Of a stretch of 64,000 nucleotides of DNA, positions 48,609-59,599 are shown piece after piece. Numbering within the stretch: position 1 is the stretch's first letter; every line of letters starts with the position of its first letter. The position numbers were made by a program, and so were the translations under genes. The DNA comes from Acidimicrobiales bacterium (lineage in GTDB: Bacteria; Actinomycetota; Acidimicrobiia; Acidimicrobiales; JAHWLA01). Under the pieces are notes generated by a model. It did not search any database. It saw nothing but the letters and a program-made list of their open reading frames with translations, and had not been told where the DNA came from. The stretch spans positions 1-64,000 of the forward strand of contig DATLNE010000049.1 of assembly GCA_035536915.1 (NCBI GenBank). Reading direction: 5' to 3'.

Positions 48609-50264
48609 ATGTTCAACCACTACAGCCTCTTCTCTGCCATCGCGGCCGCGGTGCCCGACCGCGAGTGCGTCGTCTTCCGCGACCGCCGCCTCACCTACGC
48701 CGACGTGCTCGACCGGGCCCACCGGCTGGCGGAGTTCCTCCTGTCGCAGGGCGTCACCCTGCACAAGGAGCGCGACGCCTTGGAGCGGTGGAAGTCGGGC
48801 CAGGACCACGTGGCCCTGTACCTCCACAACGGCAACGAGTACATCGAGGCCACCTTCGGCGCCAACGCGGCGCGGGCCGTGCCCTTCAACGTGAACTACT
48901 GGTACGTCGAGGACGAGCTGACGTACCTGCTCGACGACGCCGATGCCGCAGTGGTCGTGTACCACGCCACCTTCGCACCCAAGCTGGCTGCCGTGGTCGA
49001 CCGGCTGCGCCGGCGCCCGCTGCTCATCCAGGTCGACGACGGCTCGGGCAACCCGCTCCTCCCTGGCGCCTACGACTACGAAGCCGTGCTGGCGGCCGGG
49101 TCGGGCGCGGCGCCCGACACCGAGCCCTCCCCCGACGACCTCTACATCATCTACACCGGCGGCACCACGGGCATGCCCAAGGGCACGCTCTGGACGCAGG
49201 CCGAGCTCTTCGCGGGCGCCATCGCGCCGGCGCTCGAGGCCTACGTGGCCGACATGACGTCGATGCAGTGCCTGGTCGACACCATGACCGCCCTGCCCGC
49301 CACCCCGTTGCTGCCCATGCCGCCGCTCATGCACGGCTCGGCCCAGTGGGTGGCGTTCCTCGGGCTGTTCAGCGGCGCCACCATCGTCATCCAGGGCGTG
49401 GTCGACCGCTTCGACGCCGCCGACGTGCTGACCACGTTGGCGCGCGAGCGGGTGGTGGTGACCAACATCGTGGGCGACGCCTTCGCCCGGCCCTTGTGCG
49501 ACGAGCTCGAACGAGGCTCCTACGACCTGTCGGCCCTGACATCGATGATGAGCGGCGGCGCCGTGCTGAGCCCGGGGATGAAGCGTCGCCTCCTCGACCT
49601 GCTCCCCCACGTGGTCATCACCGACGCCGTGGGCTCCTCGGAGAGCGGCAGCCTGTTGAGCCACGTGAGCCAGTCGGGCGGCGACACCTCGCAGGGCGTG
49701 TTCGCAGCGTTGCGCGACACCTGCGTGGTGAACGAGGCCATCGACGAGTTCCTCTCCCCCGGGCACGACGGCGTGGGCTGGCTGGCCCGACGAGGCCCGA
49801 TCCCCTTGGGATACCTGGGCGACGCGGCCAAGACCGAGCGCACCTTCCCGGTGGTGGCCGGGCAGCGCATCGTGGTGCCCGGCGATCGGGCCCGACTGCG
49901 AGGCGACGGCCTCATCGAGCTGTTGGGCCGCGACTCGGTCACCATCAACTCGGGTGGCGAGAAGGTGTTCGCCGAGGAAGTGGAGCAAGCGCTCGTCTGC
50001 CACCCCGACGTGGTCGACGTCCTCGTGGTGGGCCGGCCCAGCGAGCGCTGGGGCCAAGAGGTGGTCGCCGTGGTGGCCCTGCGCCCCGAGTCGACGGCCA
50101 CCGACGCCGACCTCGTCGCCACCGCGGCGGCGCGGCTGGCCCGCTACAAGCTGCCCAAGGCGGTCGTGCGGGTCGACACCGTGCGCCGCGGCCCGGCGGG
50201 CAAGGCCGACTACGGCTGGGCCCGCGAGGTCGCCGTTCAGGCCTCGGAAGCGATCGCCCGGTAG
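48609..50264 (+). CDS. Acyl-CoA synthetase (FadD-type)
   Basis: 551 residues, ANL ligase forming acyl-CoA from a carboxylic acid, ATP and CoA. Motifs: IIYTGGTTGMPKGT (phosphate loop), LPMPPLMHGSAQWVAFLGLF, DAVGSSESGSL (A5), GRDSVTINSGGEKVFAEEVEQAL (A8), and GPAGKADYGWAREVA with the catalytic Lys. It resembles the FadD group used for branched or cyclic acids in actinobacteria (inference). The last 28 bases overlap the convergent metallohydrolase gene. Operon with the hydratase. Confidence 0.9.
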   Translation: MFNHYSLFSAIAAAVPDRECVVFRDRRLTYADVLDRAHRLAEFLLSQGVTLHKERDALERWKSGQDHVALYLHNGNEYIEATFGANAARAVPFNVNYWYVEDELTYLLDDADAAVVVYHATFAPKLAAVVDRLRRRPLLIQVDDGSGNPLLPGAYDYEAVLAAGSGAAPDTEPSPDDLYIIYTGGTTGMPKGTLWTQAELFAGAIAPALEAYVADMTSMQCLVDTMTALPATPLLPMPPLMHGSAQWVAFLGLFSGATIVIQGVVDRFDAADVLTTLARERVVVTNIVGDAFARPLCDELERGSYDLSALTSMMSGGAVLSPGMKRRLLDLLPHVVITDAVGSSESGSLLSHVSQSGGDTSQGVFAALRDTCVVNEAIDEFLSPGHDGVGWLARRGPIPLGYLGDAAKTERTFPVVAGQRIVVPGDRARLRGDGLIELLGRDSVTINSGGEKVFAEEVEQALVCHPDVVDVLVVGRPSERWGQEVVAVVALRPESTATDADLVATAAARLARYKLPKAVVRVDTVRRGPAGKADYGWAREVAVQASEAIAR

Positions 50265-52294
50265 TAGGGGCGGGCTTCGTCGAGCACGGCCACCAGGTCG
50301 TCGACCTGGCCCGCCTCGTCGAAGTGCCCGTGGGTGCGGGCCAGCTCCTCGAAGCGGTCGAGCCACTCCAGGCACCAGCGGGCGTCGGCAGCCCGGCGCA
50401 CGCGGCCGCCCGCCACGTCGACGTAGACAGGCGTGGTGTGGGCAAAGGCGGCGCCGTAGAGGATGCCGGGGTGCGCGCTGCCGGCCACCGTGGCGGCGAC
50501 CCACAGAGGGCCGTCGACCCGCACCGGGAACGACAGCTCCGCTCGCTCCCCTGTCACCGCCACCTCGGCCAGCACCCCGTCGGGGCCGACGACGCGTAGC
50601 CACTCGGCGCCCACGCCCACGCAACGGGCCACCACGTCGAGCTCGGTGCCCGGAGCCACGTCGAGCACCGTGCCCGGCTCGGCGCCCGCCACGTGCAGCG
50701 ACACCCACGGGCCGTTGGTGGCCAAGGTGCGGCCCGCTCGCACCGCGGCCTGCCATCCCTCGGCGGTGGGCGACTCGCCGTCGAGCCGGGCGTACACCCG
50801 CGCCCAGCCGGGCGGGTTGGAGAAGGGGCCGACCCGGGCCATGGAGACCATGGTGTCGGTGCCCGCGGTGGCCGCCAGCCGCAGCCCGGTGTTGAGCAGG
50901 CGGTGGTAGAGCACGACGGGGCCGTCGGTCGTGGCGGGGCCGATGAGGTCGACGGAGTCGACCAGCCCCAAGGCGGCGTCGGCCACCAGCTCGCGGGCCT
51001 CGCAGCTGCGGGGCACGGCGAAGGCGGGGGCAGGCGACTCGGCGGTGATGGGGCTGCCGAGGATGGGGTGGGTGTAGCCGACGGTGGCCCCGAGGGCCCG
51101 TAGCTCCTTGCACGCCTCGGCGTTGGGCGGCCAGTCGACGGGGTGGTCGGAACAGGCGTGGCCCGAGTGGTATCGGCTCGGCGCGCCGGTGGCGCCGAAG
51201 GCGTGCATGTGGCCGAACATGTCGTTGCGGTACTCCAGGCCCCAGCGGGCCAACTGCGACGGGTTCGTCCACGGGAGGTCGGAACCTGCCCAGTGCTCGA
51301 AGGCCTCCAGGTCGTAGACCAGCGCGGTGTTCTGGTTGCCTGCCACCAGGTGCAAGACGTGCAGGGCCTCGCCCTCCTGCATGGCGGCCACGTCGGCGGG
51401 CGTGGCCACGTAGTCGCCGCTGTAGTTCAGGTGGACGTGGAGGTCGCCGCCGAACCACCCCTCGGCGGCGGCGTCGTAGAGCCGCTCAGGTTCCAGCTCG
51501 ACCACGGCCGCGGTGTCGTCGTCGGCGGCGACGTCGACCACGGCCTCGGCCCTGCCGTGCTCCATGCCTCGCGCCGCGCTGACGGCGAGAGAGCCGACCG
51601 GCACCACCAGCTCCACCTCGGCGCCGTGGAAGTAGGGCCGGCCGTGGGCGTCCCACTTGCGCAGCACGCCGTCGGGGAACCACCCGTCGCCGCGCTCGTC
51701 GACCACCGACCACCGGCACGGCTTGCTCGACCGCACCCGCAGCCGCCCTGCGGGTCGCGGCTCGACCACCTGCGCTTCGGCCTGATGCCCGTCGGCCGTC
51801 ACCACCAACGTCGGTGCCTCCGCCGAGCGGTCGACGAACACCAAGTCGGCCGCACCCGATGCGAGGGGCAGCGTGGTGCCCGCCACGGTCACGTCCACCG
51901 GTCGGTCGAGCGAGGAGCGCACCAGCACGCCGAGCGTCACCGTGCGGCCGTCGAGGGCGAAGGGCCACACCGACGGGTTGATGCACGGCCCGGTGGTGGT
52001 GAGCTCCACGGCCACCAGGCCCACAGGGGGGTCGGCCGAGGTCAAGCGCCACAGCGCCTCGTGGAAGGTGGCGCCGGGCTGTTCAGCCTGGAGCCGCAGG
52101 GTCATGACGAACAGCGAGGTCCAGTCGGCATACCGCGAGTGGTGGAACCACAGCGGGCTGTCATAAGCGGAAGGCCCGCCCCGCCACTCCTCGCCCCAGT
52201 CCCAGCCCCGCGCAGCCTGCAGGGCGCGGTACGACTCCAGTGCCTGCGCGACCACACGCGGCAGGTCGTCCCCGTGGTGCTCCTCGCAGCACAT
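50237..52294 (-). CDS. CehA/McbA family metallohydrolase-like protein
   Basis: 685 residues. The N-terminal ~250 residues are beta-rich, with binding-domain features (SPLWFHHSRYADWTSLFVM, VELTTTGPCINPSVWPFALDG). The PHP-like metal domain begins ~295 with WFGGDLHVHLNYSGDYVATP (His-x-His), continues with SRYHSGHACSDHPVDWPPNAEACKELRALGATVGYTHPI, and ends with LRLAATAGTDT. CehA and McbA cleave carbamate or related esters; relatives have mostly unknown substrates. No signal peptide. The only minus-strand gene inside the acyl-CoA region, perhaps a hydrolase for an ester or amide of the same substrate. Confidence 0.8.
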   Translation of the reverse strand: MCCEEHHGDDLPRVVAQALESYRALQAARGWDWGEEWRGGPSAYDSPLWFHHSRYADWTSLFVMTLRLQAEQPGATFHEALWRLTSADPPVGLVAVELTTTGPCINPSVWPFALDGRTVTLGVLVRSSLDRPVDVTVAGTTLPLASGAADLVFVDRSAEAPTLVVTADGHQAEAQVVEPRPAGRLRVRSSKPCRWSVVDERGDGWFPDGVLRKWDAHGRPYFHGAEVELVVPVGSLAVSAARGMEHGRAEAVVDVAADDDTAAVVELEPERLYDAAAEGWFGGDLHVHLNYSGDYVATPADVAAMQEGEALHVLHLVAGNQNTALVYDLEAFEHWAGSDLPWTNPSQLARWGLEYRNDMFGHMHAFGATGAPSRYHSGHACSDHPVDWPPNAEACKELRALGATVGYTHPILGSPITAESPAPAFAVPRSCEARELVADAALGLVDSVDLIGPATTDGPVVLYHRLLNTGLRLAATAGTDTMVSMARVGPFSNPPGWARVYARLDGESPTAEGWQAAVRAGRTLATNGPWVSLHVAGAEPGTVLDVAPGTELDVVARCVGVGAEWLRVVGPDGVLAEVAVTGERAELSFPVRVDGPLWVAATVAGSAHPGILYGAAFAHTTPVYVDVAGGRVRRAADARWCLEWLDRFEELARTHGHFDEAGQVDDLVAVLDEARPYYRAIASEA

Positions 52295-52455
52295 CAGCGC
52301 CTCCGGCGGTCGCGGCCTCCGCCCCAGTGGACCCCGCGCGCGACCGGTGTCGCCAGCAGGATTTCCCCGGTGGTTACCGCCTCCAAGGGAGAGTGCTCTA
52401 ACTGCCCGGAAGTCCCCACTGTCTGGCGCGGAGGGGGGTCCTTACTGTCCTCCCC

Positions 52456-53643
52456 GTGACCCTTCTGGAGACCGTCGACGATGTCGCGCTGGCCGAGCGG
52501 GTCGACGCGCTGCTGGCCCAGTTCCCCCCGGCAACCACCGAGCCCGAGGCGTTCCTCGGCGCCCAGTTCGACGCGGGCCTGGCCTGGGTGCACTTCCCCG
52601 AGGGGTGCGGCGGCCTCGGCCTCACCCCCGCACTGCAGGCGGTGGTGGCCGAACGCCTCCGGGACGCAGGCGCGCCCACATGCTACGAACGCAACCCCAT
52701 CGGCTTCGGCATGGCGGCGCCCACCCTGGTGGCCCACGGCTCGGCCGACCAGCGCAGCCGTTACCTGCGCCGCCTGTTCACCGGCGAGGACGTGTGGTGC
52801 CAGCTCTTCAGTGAGCCCGGCGCCGGCTCCGACGTGGCCTCGCTGGCCACCCGCGCCGTGCGCGACGGCGACGTGTGGCGGGTGACCGGCCAGAAGGTGT
52901 GGACCTCGTTCGCCCACGTCGCCTCCTACGGCCTGCTCCTGGCCCGCACCGACCCGTCGGTGCCCAAGCACCAGGGCATGACGTACTTCGTCATCGACAT
53001 GCACGCCCCCGGCGTGGAGGTGCGGCCGCTGCGCCAGATCACCGGCGACGCCGAGTTCAACGAGGTGTACCTCACCGACGCGGTCGTGCCCGAGGCCGAG
53101 CGCCTGGGCGAAGAGGGGGCGGGCTGGCGGGTGGCCCTCACCACCTTGGCCAACGAGCGGGTCTTGTTGGGCGGCGCGGGCTCGAGCCCGGCGGGCACGC
53201 CCACAGAGGTGTTGCTGAAGATCTGGGAGGTGGTGAGCCCGACACAGCGCGAGCGGCTGCGGGCCGAGGTCACCAAGCTCTACGCCGACCTCGAGGTCAA
53301 CCGCCTCACGTCGATGCGGGCCAAGGCGCTCGCCTCGGCGGGCACCCCGGGACCGGAGGGGTCGATCTCCAAGCTGGCCGCCACCCAGCTCAACCAGCGC
53401 CTGGGCTCGATGCTGCTCGACCTGCTCGGTGCCGAGGGCATGCTCGTGCGCACCCCCTACGAGAACGCCTCGCCGCTCGACCTCTACATCGACCCGGCCA
53501 AGGCCTTCCTGCGGTCGCGTGGCAACACCATCGAGGGCGGCACCTCGGAGATCATGCGCAACATCCTCGCCGAGCGAATGCTCGGCCTCCCCGCCGAGCC
53601 ACGCGTCGACCGCGACGTCCCCTGGCGCGACGCGGTCCGTTAG
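52456..53643 (+). CDS. Acyl-CoA dehydrogenase
   Basis: 395 residues, FAD-dependent alpha,beta-dehydrogenation of acyl-CoA. Motifs: CQLFSEPGAGSDVASLATR (flavin and substrate loop), VTGQKVWTSFAHVASYGLLLART, and C-terminal FLRSRGNTIEGGTSEIMRNILAERMLGLP. FNEVYLTDAVVP and ANERVLLGG are typical of the FadE group that works as homo- or hetero-oligomer on branched or cyclic substrates. GTG 52456 is seven bases after TACTGT, again a likely leaderless start. First gene of a five-gene operon, with the hydratase starting at the very next base after its stop. Confidence 0.92.
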   Translation: MTLLETVDDVALAERVDALLAQFPPATTEPEAFLGAQFDAGLAWVHFPEGCGGLGLTPALQAVVAERLRDAGAPTCYERNPIGFGMAAPTLVAHGSADQRSRYLRRLFTGEDVWCQLFSEPGAGSDVASLATRAVRDGDVWRVTGQKVWTSFAHVASYGLLLARTDPSVPKHQGMTYFVIDMHAPGVEVRPLRQITGDAEFNEVYLTDAVVPEAERLGEEGAGWRVALTTLANERVLLGGAGSSPAGTPTEVLLKIWEVVSPTQRERLRAEVTKLYADLEVNRLTSMRAKALASAGTPGPEGSISKLAATQLNQRLGSMLLDLLGAEGMLVRTPYENASPLDLYIDPAKAFLRSRGNTIEGGTSEIMRNILAERMLGLPAEPRVDRDVPWRDAVR

Positions 53644-54450
53644 ATGGCCGAGCGCACCACCGTCGTGGTCGAGCGGCCGCGGCCTGAGGTCGCGGTGTTC
53701 CGGTTCAACCGGCCCGAGGTGCTCAACGCCATGAGCCTCGAGTTCGTCGACGAGTTGCACAGCCTGCTCGACGAAGTGGCAGTCGACGAGTCGACCCGGG
53801 TGGTCGTGCTCACCGGCGAAGGGCGCGGCTTCTGCTCGGGGCACGACTTGGCGTCGATGGCCAGCGGCCACGAGGGCGGCGGCACCGTCCCGGGCCTCCT
53901 CGGCGTGCAGGCCGCCTTTGCCGCCGTGGTCGCCCGCATCCGTTCGATCCCCCAGCCGGTGATCGCCGCGGTGAACGGCCCCGCCGCCGGGGGCGGCCTG
54001 GCCATGGCACTGGCCGCCGACACCCGGGTGTGTGACACCGCCGCCCGCTTCAACGCCGCCTTCGTGCGGCTGGGGATCTCGGGGTGCGACGTGGGCGTGA
54101 GCTACCTGCTCCCGCGGGTGGTCGGCCCCACGTTGGCCTTCGAGATGATGCTGACCGGCCGGCTGATCGACGCCGAGGAAGCGTTGGCATCGCGCCTCGT
54201 ACTCCGGGTGGTCCCCGTGGGCGAGGTGCTCGACGCCGCCTTGGCCATCGCCGACGACATCTGCGCCAACGCTCCCTTTGCCATCCGCATGACCAAGCAG
54301 GTGATGACGGCGAACTTCGACGCCCCCAACCTCGAAGCGGCCATCACCTTGGAGAACCAGACGCAGATCGTGTGCGCCTGCACGCAGGACCACCGCGAGG
54401 CCGTCGATGCCTTCCGGGCCCGCCGCACCCCCGTGTTCGAGAACCGATGA
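53644..54450 (+). CDS. Enoyl-CoA hydratase/isomerase
   Basis: 268 residues, crotonase fold: VAVFRFNRPEVLNAMSLEFVDEL, GEGRGFCSGHDLASMASG, VNGPAAGGGLAMALAADTRVC (oxyanion region), VGVSYLLPRVVGPTLAFEMMLTGRLIDAEEA, ICANAPFAIRMTKQVMTANFD. Its ATG follows the dehydrogenase TAG directly, so translation is coupled. Likely acts on the product of that dehydrogenase. Followed by a 52-base spacer holding only a 19-codon open frame that I do not call. Confidence 0.9.
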   Translation: MAERTTVVVERPRPEVAVFRFNRPEVLNAMSLEFVDELHSLLDEVAVDESTRVVVLTGEGRGFCSGHDLASMASGHEGGGTVPGLLGVQAAFAAVVARIRSIPQPVIAAVNGPAAGGGLAMALAADTRVCDTAARFNAAFVRLGISGCDVGVSYLLPRVVGPTLAFEMMLTGRLIDAEEALASRLVLRVVPVGEVLDAALAIADDICANAPFAIRMTKQVMTANFDAPNLEAAITLENQTQIVCACTQDHREAVDAFRARRTPVFENR

Positions 54451-54502
54451 CCAGGAGGAGCCAGTCCATGGACCAGCTGCAGCCCGCACGCCGGGGCCGG
54501 CG

Positions 54503-55918
54503 ATGACCGTCGGCATCGCCGCCTGGGCGACCCACCTGCCGCTGTACCGCCTGGAACGGGCCACCATCGCCGCCGCCATCGGCGGGCGTGGGGGCCGCGG
54601 CTCACGTGCCGTGGCGGGCTACGACCAGGACACCACGTCGATGGGCGTCGAGGCGGCCCGCGGGCTCGACCCGGCCGCTCCCTCGCCCGAGCTCCTGGTG
54701 TTCGCCACCACCGACCCGGGCTACGCCGACCGTACGAACGCGGCGGCAGTGCACGCCGCCCTCGGCCTCGACCCGGCGGTGCCCGCCTACGACTCGGTGG
54801 GCTCGGTGCGCTCCGCCCTCGGCGCCTTCCGCGCTGCGGCCGACAGCGCGGCGGCCGGACGCCCGGCCCTCGCCGTGCTCTCCGACGTCCGCTGGGGCCT
54901 CGCCGGCTCGGGCGACGAACGCGACGGCGGCGACGCCGCGGCCGCCTTCGTGCTGGCCGACAGCGGGCCGTTGGCTGCCGAGCTGCTGGCCCACCGTTCC
55001 ACCACGGGCGAGTTCCTCGACCGCTGGCGCAAGCCCGGCGAGTCGTTCTCACGGGTGTGGGAGGAGCGCTTCGGCGAGACCGCCTACGTGCCGCTGGCCG
55101 AAGCGGCCTTGGCCGACGGCCTCAAGGAAGCCGGGCTCACGCCCACCGACGTCGACCACCTGATCGTCACCGGGTTGCACGCCCGGGCCGGCCGCACGGT
55201 GCTCAAGCGCGCGGGCGCCCGGCCCGACGCCTTGGTCGACGACCTGGTCGGGTCCATCGGCAACTGCGGCGCCGCCCACCCCGGCGTGCTGCTGGCGTCG
55301 GTGCTCGAACAGGCGGCACCCGGCGCCGTCGTGGTGCTCCTCACCCTGGCCGACGGCGCCGACTGCATCGTGCTGCGAGTGGCCGACGGCGTCGCCGAAC
55401 GGCGGCCTGCGGTGTCGGTGGCCGCCCAGCTCCCCGGCCGTTCGATCAGCTACCAGGACGCCCTGACGTGGCGCGGCATGCTGCGCCGCGAGCCCCCGCG
55501 CCGGCCCGACCCCGACCGCCCGGCGGCACCGCCCGCCTTGCGCCGCGTGGGCTGGAAGTTCGGCTTCGTGGGCTCGGCCTGCGTGGCCTGCGGCACGCGC
55601 CACCTGCCGCCCGAGCGGGTGTGCTTCAACTGCAAGGCCACCGACCAGATGACCCCGGTCTCGCTGGCGGGCGAGTCGGGCACGGTCGCCACCTTCAGCA
55701 TCGACCACCTGGCGTACTCGGTGGCACCGCCCGTCGTGCTGGTCGTCGTCGACCTCGACGGCGGTGGCCGCCTGCAGTGCGAACTGACCGACGTCGACGC
55801 CGACACGGTCGCCGTGGGCAACCGCGTCGAGCTCACGTTCCGCCGGCTCTACACCACCGTCGACGGTGTCCACGACTACTTCTGGAAGGCCCGGCCGGTC
55901 CGGGCCATGGAGGGCTGA
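54503..55918 (+). CDS. HMG-CoA synthase-like / DUF35 OB-fold fusion
   Basis: 471 residues. The N-terminal thiolase-like domain (~1-330) has GIAAWATHLPLYRLERATIAAA, AYDSVGSVRSALGAF, and HPGVLLASVLEQAAPGAVVVLL late on. The expected catalytic Cys position holds SVGSVR without Cys, so catalysis may differ. The C-terminal DUF35 part starts with a zinc ribbon (CVACGTRHLPPERVCFNCKA, four Cys) and an OB-fold (GTVATFSIDHLAYSVAPPVVLVVVDLDGG). In other lineages DUF35 proteins partner thiolases or HMG-CoA synthases as acyl-CoA channelling subunits. The next gene is such a thiolase. ATG 54503. Confidence 0.85.
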   Translation: MTVGIAAWATHLPLYRLERATIAAAIGGRGGRGSRAVAGYDQDTTSMGVEAARGLDPAAPSPELLVFATTDPGYADRTNAAAVHAALGLDPAVPAYDSVGSVRSALGAFRAAADSAAAGRPALAVLSDVRWGLAGSGDERDGGDAAAAFVLADSGPLAAELLAHRSTTGEFLDRWRKPGESFSRVWEERFGETAYVPLAEAALADGLKEAGLTPTDVDHLIVTGLHARAGRTVLKRAGARPDALVDDLVGSIGNCGAAHPGVLLASVLEQAAPGAVVVLLTLADGADCIVLRVADGVAERRPAVSVAAQLPGRSISYQDALTWRGMLRREPPRRPDPDRPAAPPALRRVGWKFGFVGSACVACGTRHLPPERVCFNCKATDQMTPVSLAGESGTVATFSIDHLAYSVAPPVVLVVVDLDGGGRLQCELTDVDADTVAVGNRVELTFRRLYTTVDGVHDYFWKARPVRAMEG

Positions 55919-55922
55919 AACC

Positions 55923-57125
55923 ATGGGATCGCACGGCATCCGCGACCGCGTCGCCATCGTGGGCATGGGGTGTACCCCCTTCCGCGAGCACTGGGACCGC
56001 AGCACCGACGACCTGCTGATCGACGCCGCCAACGAGGCCATGACCTCGGCCTCGGTGCCGCCGGAGGACATCGACGCCTACTGGCTGGGCACCATGGCCT
56101 CGGGCTACTCGGGCATCACCCTGTCGAAGCCGTTGAAGCTCGACTACAAGCCGGTGTCGCGCAACGAGAACTTCTGCGCCACCGGCAGTGAGGCGTTCCG
56201 CAACGCCTGCTACGCGGTGGCCTCGGGCGCCTACGACATGGCCATGGCCATCGGCGTGGAGAAGCTCAAGGACTCCGGCATCTCCGGGCTCTACGCCCCC
56301 GGTCCCGTCACCGACGGCACCGACCCCAACCTCACCGCCCCTGCCCTGTTCAGCCTGTTGGCCCCGGCCTACGCCGAGCGCTACGGCGTCGACGAGGAGA
56401 CGATGCGCGAGGTCATGGCCCGCATCGCCTCCAAGAACCACGCCAACGGCGCCCGCAACCCGCGTGCCCAGTTCCAGACAGAGGTCTCTGTCGAGCAGGT
56501 GAAGGCCAGCCCCCGCATCGCGGGCTGGCTCGGGGTGCACGACTGCTCCGGCGTGGCCGACGGCTCGGCCGCCGCCATCGTGGTGCGGGCCGAGGACGCC
56601 TACCGCTACACCGACAAGCCCCTGTTCGTGAAGGCGCTGTCGTTCGTGGCCGGGCCGTCCTCCGGGCCGATGGACCCGGGCTACGGCTACACCAGCTTCA
56701 CCGAGGTGGTTCGCTGCGCCGAGGACGCCTACGCCCAGGCGGGCATTACCGACCCCCGCTCGCAGCTGGCGCTGGCCGAGGTGCACGACTGCTTCACCCC
56801 CACCGAGCTCGTCCTCATGGAGGACCTCGGCTTCTCCGACCCGGGCCAGGGCTGGAAGGACGTGCTGGCGGGCGTGTTCGACCGCGACGGCGAGCTTCCC
56901 GTCAACCCCGACGGCGGGCTCAAGAGCTTCGGGCACCCCATCGGGGCCAGCGGCCTGCGCATGTTGTTCGAGTGCTGGCTGCAGCTGCGGGGCGAGGCGC
57001 CCGAGCAGCGCAAGCTGGAGTCGGTGGCCAAGGGCCGCACCCTCGGCCTCACCCACAACCTCGGCGGTGCGCCGGGTAGCTGCGTCAGCTTCATCAGCGT
57101 CGTCGGGTCCGAGCCCAGCGCGTGA
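55923..57125 (+). CDS. Thiolase, SCP-x/archaeal type
   Basis: 400 residues. VAIVGMGCTPFREHWDRSTDDLL start; NENFCATGSEAFRNACYAVASGAYDMAMAIG with the nucleophilic Cys; ALAEVHDCFTPTELVLMEDLG; and SFGHPIGASGLRMLFECWLQL with the catalytic His. The second Cys motif is replaced by HNLGGAPGSCVSFISVVG, as in SCP2-type thiolases. These pair with DUF35 proteins, and the HMG-CoA synthase-like/DUF35 fusion is encoded five bases upstream. Likely cleaves a branched or cyclic 3-ketoacyl-CoA (inference). ATG 55923. Confidence 0.9.
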   Translation: MGSHGIRDRVAIVGMGCTPFREHWDRSTDDLLIDAANEAMTSASVPPEDIDAYWLGTMASGYSGITLSKPLKLDYKPVSRNENFCATGSEAFRNACYAVASGAYDMAMAIGVEKLKDSGISGLYAPGPVTDGTDPNLTAPALFSLLAPAYAERYGVDEETMREVMARIASKNHANGARNPRAQFQTEVSVEQVKASPRIAGWLGVHDCSGVADGSAAAIVVRAEDAYRYTDKPLFVKALSFVAGPSSGPMDPGYGYTSFTEVVRCAEDAYAQAGITDPRSQLALAEVHDCFTPTELVLMEDLGFSDPGQGWKDVLAGVFDRDGELPVNPDGGLKSFGHPIGASGLRMLFECWLQLRGEAPEQRKLESVAKGRTLGLTHNLGGAPGSCVSFISVVGSEPSA

Positions 57126-57562
57126 CGGCCATGGACGAAGCACTGGTTGAGCTGGGCAGTGAGGAGTGGGTGGCGCGCGCCGAAGGCGTCATCCGCTCGC
57201 TGGTGGCGGGCGTCGACCTCGAGGGGCAGCAGGTGTCGTGGTACGAGGAGTTCACCTCGCCGCCCGCCCACCTGCTGCGGCCCGGGGAAGAGACCTTGAC
57301 GTGGTTCGCCGTGATCGGCGACGACGGCGTGCGCACGGGCCGCGGCACCGTGGAGGACCCGACGTTCTGGGTGGCCGCCGACTACGAGGTGGCCTTGGCG
57401 TTCTGCCACCTGCGCTACGACGACCCCCGGCTGGCGGAGCTGGCGGCGACATTGCGGCCCGACCAGATGCCGGTGGTACACGGCGACCGCGGTGAGATCA
57501 AGGGCGGCTTGGCCCAGGCCTTGGGCGGGCTGCACGACGCCATGGTGGCCCTCACCTCCTAA
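57122..57562 (+). CDS. Small protein at the end of the acyl-CoA operon, unknown (SCP2-like?)
   Basis: 146 residues: VELGSEEWVARAEGVIRSLV, QVSWYEEFTSPPAHLLRPGEETLTWFAVIGDDGV, FWVAADYEVALAFCHLRYDD, MPVVHGDRGEIKGGLAQALGGLHDAMVAL. The mix of central beta strands and terminal helices recalls a sterol-carrier-protein-2 fold, which would suit a lipid-CoA pathway, but I cannot confirm it. GTG overlaps the thiolase stop (GTGA). Convergent with the MarR-type gene, seven bases apart. Confidence 0.7.
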   Translation: MTAMDEALVELGSEEWVARAEGVIRSLVAGVDLEGQQVSWYEEFTSPPAHLLRPGEETLTWFAVIGDDGVRTGRGTVEDPTFWVAADYEVALAFCHLRYDDPRLAELAATLRPDQMPVVHGDRGEIKGGLAQALGGLHDAMVALTS

Positions 57563-57568
57563 GGCCGC

Positions 57569-57943
57569 TCACCCCTCGGTGGCGGCGGCCACCACCCGGG
57601 CCACGGTGGCCGAGGCGAGGCCGTGCCGGCGTGCGCCCGCCTCGGTGAGCTCGACGAGTGCGCTGTCGCCCCGGCGGTCGGCTGCCTTGAGGGCGACGAG
57701 GCCTGAGGCGTCGAGCAGGCGCACCCGCAGGCGCACCCCGCTGCGCGAGAGCGACACGTGCTTCGACAGTTCGGCCAGCGGCAACCGCTCTTTCGCGGTG
57801 GCCAGCCGATCGAGGATGTCGAAGTCGACGAAGCGCAGGCCGTGCTCGGCCTCCAACTCGCGGTCCAGGAACGCGACAAGGGAGGTGGCCGCACGGGCCA
57901 CCTCCCTTGGGTCCTGCTGACGACGCTGACGACGGGGCGTCAA
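57569..57943 (-). CDS. MarR-family transcriptional regulator
   Basis: 124 residues, winged helix-turn-helix: FVDFDILDRLATAKERLPLAELSKHVSLSRSGVRLRVRLLDASGLVAL, then wing RRGDSALVELTEAGARRHGLASATVARVV. The dimer binds palindromes and responds to small ligands or oxidants. The start is unsure: TTG 57943 (nine bases after the groEL stop) gives a normal length. Being downstream of groEL on the same strand it may share that transcript, or control the convergent acyl-CoA operon. Confidence 0.75.
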   Translation of the reverse strand: MTPRRQRRQQDPREVARAATSLVAFLDRELEAEHGLRFVDFDILDRLATAKERLPLAELSKHVSLSRSGVRLRVRLLDASGLVALKAADRRGDSALVELTEAGARRHGLASATVARVVAAATEG

Positions 57944-57952
57944 AACGACGCC

Positions 57953-59599
<1,647 letters not shown>

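Noticed and set aside
48447-51458. A 1003-codon minus-strand frame covering the acyl-CoA ligase
   Set aside because: Out of frame with the metallohydrolase on that strand and antisense to the ligase; residue composition is typical of shadow frames.
54447-54506. A 19-codon open frame (MTRRSQSMDQLQPARRGRR) between the hydratase and the HMG-CoA synthase-like gene
   Set aside because: Very short and Arg-rich, with no conservation signal visible. It may only keep ribosomes moving across the gap.
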